Below, piece by piece: positions 13,868 through 16,303 of a stretch of DNA of 16,303 nt (its first letter is position 1; each line of letters begins with the position of its first letter). The DNA is taken from contig DMYD01000055.1 of NCBI GenBank assembly GCA_003483745.1, positions 1 through 16,303 of the forward strand, read 5' to 3'. The notes beneath the pieces are model-generated. The model saw nothing but the letters and a program-made list of their open reading frames with translations, made no database searches and had not been told where the DNA came from. Both the position numbers and the translations under genes were made by a program. The DNA comes from Roseburia sp. GTDB lineage: Bacteria > Bacillota > Clostridia > Lachnospirales > Lachnospiraceae.

Positions 13868-14743
13868 TTATGACATCTGTTCCTGAAATCCCTCACCGAG
13901 CACTTCCCGTGCATCCGAAACAATCACAAAAGCATCCGGATCTACTTCCTTTACAATTTCTTTTACCTGTACAATCTCTTTTTTGGATACCACACAGTAA
14001 AGCATACATTTCTCCGCACCGGAATACATTCCCTTTGCACGAAGCCCTGTCACACCACGTTCCAGCTCTGTCATGATACGATCTGCCACCTGTTCATAGT
14101 GATCTGTAATGATAAATGCAGCTTTCGAGAACTTCAGACCTTCCATCAGTGCATCCGATACCTTGCTTGTCACAAAAATCGCAACAATCGCATATAATGC
14201 AGCATGTACACCAAACACGAATAATCCGGCAAGTACAACCGCACCATCCAAAAACTGTATGATCTGCACCACAGAATAATGTTTATAGTAATGCTGGATC
14301 AGTGTCGCCACCATCTCGGTTCCGCCAGTCGTTGACTTTGCAAGCAGCACAAGTCCCATTCCAACACCACCGATGCACCCACCAAAAATCGCCGCCAGCA
14401 CGTAATCACCATCCGTAAGATCAACAAACGGCAATATATAAAGCCAGAGAGAAAGTAAGAGTGTTCCAACGATCGTTCTCCATATAAATCGTTTTCCCTT
14501 GATTTTTAAGGCAGCCAAAAACAACGGTACATTGAGCACAAGGTTCGTCAACCATAAAGGCACACCACCCGGAATCAGATACCCTGTCACATCTTTGATA
14601 ATGATTGCAAGACCGGTAAAACCTCCTGTTACCATGCTGACCGGATCATACACACACTGAATGCTTACTGCAATGAGCGCCGTTCCCACAAGCATAAGAA
14701 CATAATCCCAGACCGGAGATCTCTTATAAAAAAACTTCTGCAT
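13868..14743 (-). CDS. YitT-family membrane protein (DUF161 + DUF2179)
   Basis: A 291-aa integral membrane protein. About five or six hydrophobic helices fill residues 12-205 and include the VTGGFTGLAIIIK motif (38-50) and a similar KSTTGGTEMVATL repeat near 137-149, the two DUF161 halves. A soluble DUF2179 domain lies at about 208-287 (ITDHYEQVADRIMTELERGVTGL...YSGAEKCMLYCVVSKKEI). The family is widespread in Firmicutes; its substrate is not established, so none is claimed. GAGG six bases before ATG, lying over the stop of the gene before it, gives a clear start. It lies 8 nt after the wecG-like gene and is its operon partner. Confidence 0.93.
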   Translation of the reverse strand: MQKFFYKRSPVWDYVLMLVGTALIAVSIQCVYDPVSMVTGGFTGLAIIIKDVTGYLIPGGVPLWLTNLVLNVPLFLAALKIKGKRFIWRTIVGTLLLSLWLYILPFVDLTDGDYVLAAIFGGCIGGVGMGLVLLAKSTTGGTEMVATLIQHYYKHYSVVQIIQFLDGAVVLAGLFVFGVHAALYAIVAIFVTSKVSDALMEGLKFSKAAFIITDHYEQVADRIMTELERGVTGLRAKGMYSGAEKCMLYCVVSKKEIVQVKEIVKEVDPDAFVIVSDAREVLGEGFQEQMS

Positions 14744-14751
14744 ACCGAACC

Positions 14752-15417
14752 TCAGCTTTCATATTTTTCAATACTATTTTTTAATCTGACACGGTGTACC
14801 AGATTCCAGAAAAATCCTTTGATTTTTGATCTTTTCCGGTGAACCTCAAACCCGCCGATTCCGTACCACACATTTGCGTTGATCTTATCACGGTGTTCCA
14901 CAAGAAAATACTCCTGTTTCGGAGATGGAATGATTGAAATGATCACATCCGGTGTTGCCGCATTCAGTTCATTGATCACACCTTCAAGATCTCCAACACA
15001 ATTTTCCGTTGCCGCTGCCCCGGCTAACACCAGTTTCGGATATTCCTCCTCAAGTTCCTGTTTTAACTCATCAACAGCCGCCTGTGTCTCTCCAATGATA
15101 AACACCGACTTGCGGTTACGCTCCACACGTTTTAAAAATTCATTCGAAAAATCATTTTCCTCTGTTTCACGGATCCTCTGCATCGTATCGGCTCCTGCCG
15201 CCTGCAGGATGCCTTTCTCTCCAATCACTGCCAGATTGAGAGAAGATATAACCTCTTTTAACACAGGGTCTGTCTCTGACTCGGTCAGCATCTGCATGGA
15301 AACCATCTCAATGACATTTAACATATTATTATCATACCAGGCTTCCACGCGCATAATTGCTTCCCGCACTGTGTAATTGTCCAGTTGTATTCCAAGAATA
15401 TCTATTTTCTTAATCAT
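14752..15417 (-). CDS. WecG/TagA/CpsF-family glycosyltransferase-like protein (divergent)
   Basis: A 221-aa protein with the family start KKIDILGIQLDNYTVREAI and the core VFIIGETQAAVDELKQEL (from 105), plus PDVIISIIPSPKQEYFL (156-172) and WYGIGGFEVH (184-193). Active members transfer ManNAc-type sugars to lipid-linked intermediates. By eye, the TPN motif is replaced by MVS (38-40) and the catalytic Asp by E67 in VIGEKGIL, so activity is doubtful. The C-terminal segment is short and basic. The start at 15417 is chosen because the predicted promoter (15492-15464) overlaps the longer TTG start at 15492. The ribosome binding site (GGGTG) is weak. It is co-transcribed with the yitT-like gene. Confidence 0.78.
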   Translation of the reverse strand: MIKKIDILGIQLDNYTVREAIMRVEAWYDNNMLNVIEMVSMQMLTESETDPVLKEVISSLNLAVIGEKGILQAAGADTMQRIRETEENDFSNEFLKRVERNRKSVFIIGETQAAVDELKQELEEEYPKLVLAGAAATENCVGDLEGVINELNAATPDVIISIIPSPKQEYFLVEHRDKINANVWYGIGGFEVHRKRSKIKGFFWNLVHRVRLKNSIEKYES

Positions 15418-15463
15418 TTTACACCCATATTCATTTCCATATATTGAAAAAATATACGCGAAC

Positions 15464-15492
15464 AGTATATCAAACATGGTGCAATATTTCAA
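15464..15492 (-). promoter_or_regulatory. sigma-A type promoter with extended -10
   Basis: TTGAAA (15492-15487), a 17-nt spacer and TATACT (15469-15464), with TG one base before the -10 box, form a near-consensus promoter. The start would be near 15457, leaving a leader of about 40 nt before ATG 15417. It decides the start codon of the wecG-like gene. Confidence 0.75.
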
Positions 15493-15511
15493 GAAATACT
15501 AATTTCTGGAT

Positions 15512-16303
15512 TTATTTCTGTTCAGAATTTTTTGTTGTTGTAAACAATTTCTTTAAGCAGCTATATGCAACCAGCACACCTAATACCACCAGAAGGAGTG
15601 CCACGATCAGCTGTAATCCATCCACTAAGAATGTTGCATTGTGTGCAGCAATATTTGACACAAGGGCGATTGTTTTCTGCACCAGTGCGGTAAACGTAAC
15701 TGCTAACATCACAAACATCGGTATGTAAAGTGTCCATCCGGTTCTTCCTGTCGTTTTTAAGAAAACAGCCAGTGCGATCAGAACCATCGCTGCAAGGAGC
15801 TGGTTTGCAGAACCAAACAGAGGCCATACATTGCTGTATCCGCCGAGTGTCAGCAGATAACCAAAGAATAATGTGATCACAGTTGCAAAATATTTATTTG
15901 TCAGCACGCGCTGTGCCGGTGTCATCTGTTTTGGATCTGTGCTGTCTCCATAAAACAGTTCCTGGAAAGACATACGTCCGATTCTTGCTACAGAATCAAG
16001 AGATGTAAGTGCAAGTGCTGATACACACATGGTCATAAATACAGTTGCGACCTGAACAGGTACACCAAGTCTTTCCAAAAATCCTGCAACGCCGGAAGAG
16101 AAGATAGCAAATGGTGTTCCCTCAGGTTTTGTTCCTCCGACTGCAACAGCACCGACAACAACAAGTGCCACAATGCCAAGTAATGATTCCACTACCATTG
16201 CGCCATAGCCGATCATCGGCATATCTTTTTCATTGCTGACCGTCTTTGAGGAAGTTCCGGAAGATACAAGACTGTGGAAACCGGAAACTGCACCACATGC
16301 GAT
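15512..16303 (-). CDS. cstA: carbon starvation protein CstA family transporter, C-terminal part
   Basis: The frame is open to the right edge, so the N-terminus is missing; 263 residues are visible. It begins IACGAVSGFHSLVSSGTSSK, the highly conserved CstA segment, then continues through several membrane helices with GYGAMVVESLLGIVALV and SLDSVARIGRMSFQELFYG. The last third has three hydrophobic helices and a short Lys/Asn tail ending in SEQK. CstA proteins take up pyruvate and possibly peptides during starvation. An in-frame ATG at 16222 is an internal Met, because the family homology continues upstream of it. No clear terminator follows; a 6-bp AGAAAT/ATTTCT hairpin without a T tract lies just before the next promoter. 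Confidence 0.93.
   Translation of the reverse strand: MACGAVSGFHSLVSSGTSSKTVSNEKDMPMIGYGAMVVESLLGIVALVVVGAVAVGGTKPEGTPFAIFSSGVAGFLERLGVPVQVATVFMTMCVSALALTSLDSVARIGRMSFQELFYGDSTDPKQMTPAQRVLTNKYFATVITLFFGYLLTLGGYSNVWPLFGSANQLLAAMVLIALAVFLKTTGRTGWTLYIPMFVMLAVTFTALVQKTIALVSNIAAHNATFLVDGLQLIVALLLVVLGVLVAYSCLKKLFTTTKNSEQK

Noticed and set aside
14879..15376. Plus-strand open frame of about 165 codons opposite the wecG-like gene
   Set aside because: Ser/Thr-rich mirror of the real gene, which has a strong promoter and family similarity on the minus strand.

Overview
The window reads as a stretch of core chromosome from a Clostridia bacterium, most likely a Lachnospiraceae gut anaerobe (Roseburia/Agathobacter/Blautia type). 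This is inferred from moderate GC, strong GGAGG-type ribosome binding sites, a Gram-positive division and envelope gene set (FtsEX, a VanZ-like protein, a YitT-family protein, S41 protease) and the RF2 N-terminus typical of that group. Every gene I can support lies on the minus strand, so transcription runs from high to low coordinates. No phage genes, complete insertion sequences, CRISPR arrays, tRNAs or rRNAs were seen.

In transcription order there are five blocks. (1) 16303-15512: the C-terminal part of a CstA-type transporter, cut by the right edge. (2) 15492-13765: a strong promoter, a divergent WecG/TagA-fold protein, a YitT-family membrane protein and a terminator. (3) 13574-9505: a CdaR/PucR-type regulator, ftsE, ftsX and a secreted coiled-coil M23 peptidase, closed by a strong terminator. 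This is a cell-wall hydrolase activation module with its own regulator. (4) 9362-2014: ctpA-like S41 protease, vanZ-like gene, prfB (RF2, with the classic programmed +1 frameshift), then four small envelope genes with zinc ribbons: a Tim44-reminiscent zinc-ribbon protein, an SPFH protein with three C-terminal zinc ribbons, a double zinc-ribbon membrane protein and a TPM-domain membrane protein. Spacing is tight and overlaps of 4 or 8 nt are common. (5) 2032-184: a promoter nested in the preceding terminator, an HTH-ACT (UPF0735/PheB) protein and homoserine dehydrogenase, ending in a terminator. Bases 1-180 are not explained; a short ORF may run off the left edge.

The most interesting part is the four-gene set at 6229-2072. 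Its domain set (SPFH + zinc ribbon/TM + TPM) matches what I recall of Bacillus subtilis ydjG-ydjH-ydjI, the membrane partners of PspA, but no PspA gene is present. A Tim44-like zinc-ribbon protein occupies the first position and overlaps prfB by 8 nt. Other points of note are a 13-bp perfect inverted repeat inside ftsX, a two-state RNA fold upstream of the SPFH gene, a hairpin overlapping the RF2 recoding site, and a WecG/TagA-like protein whose expected catalytic residues appear replaced.
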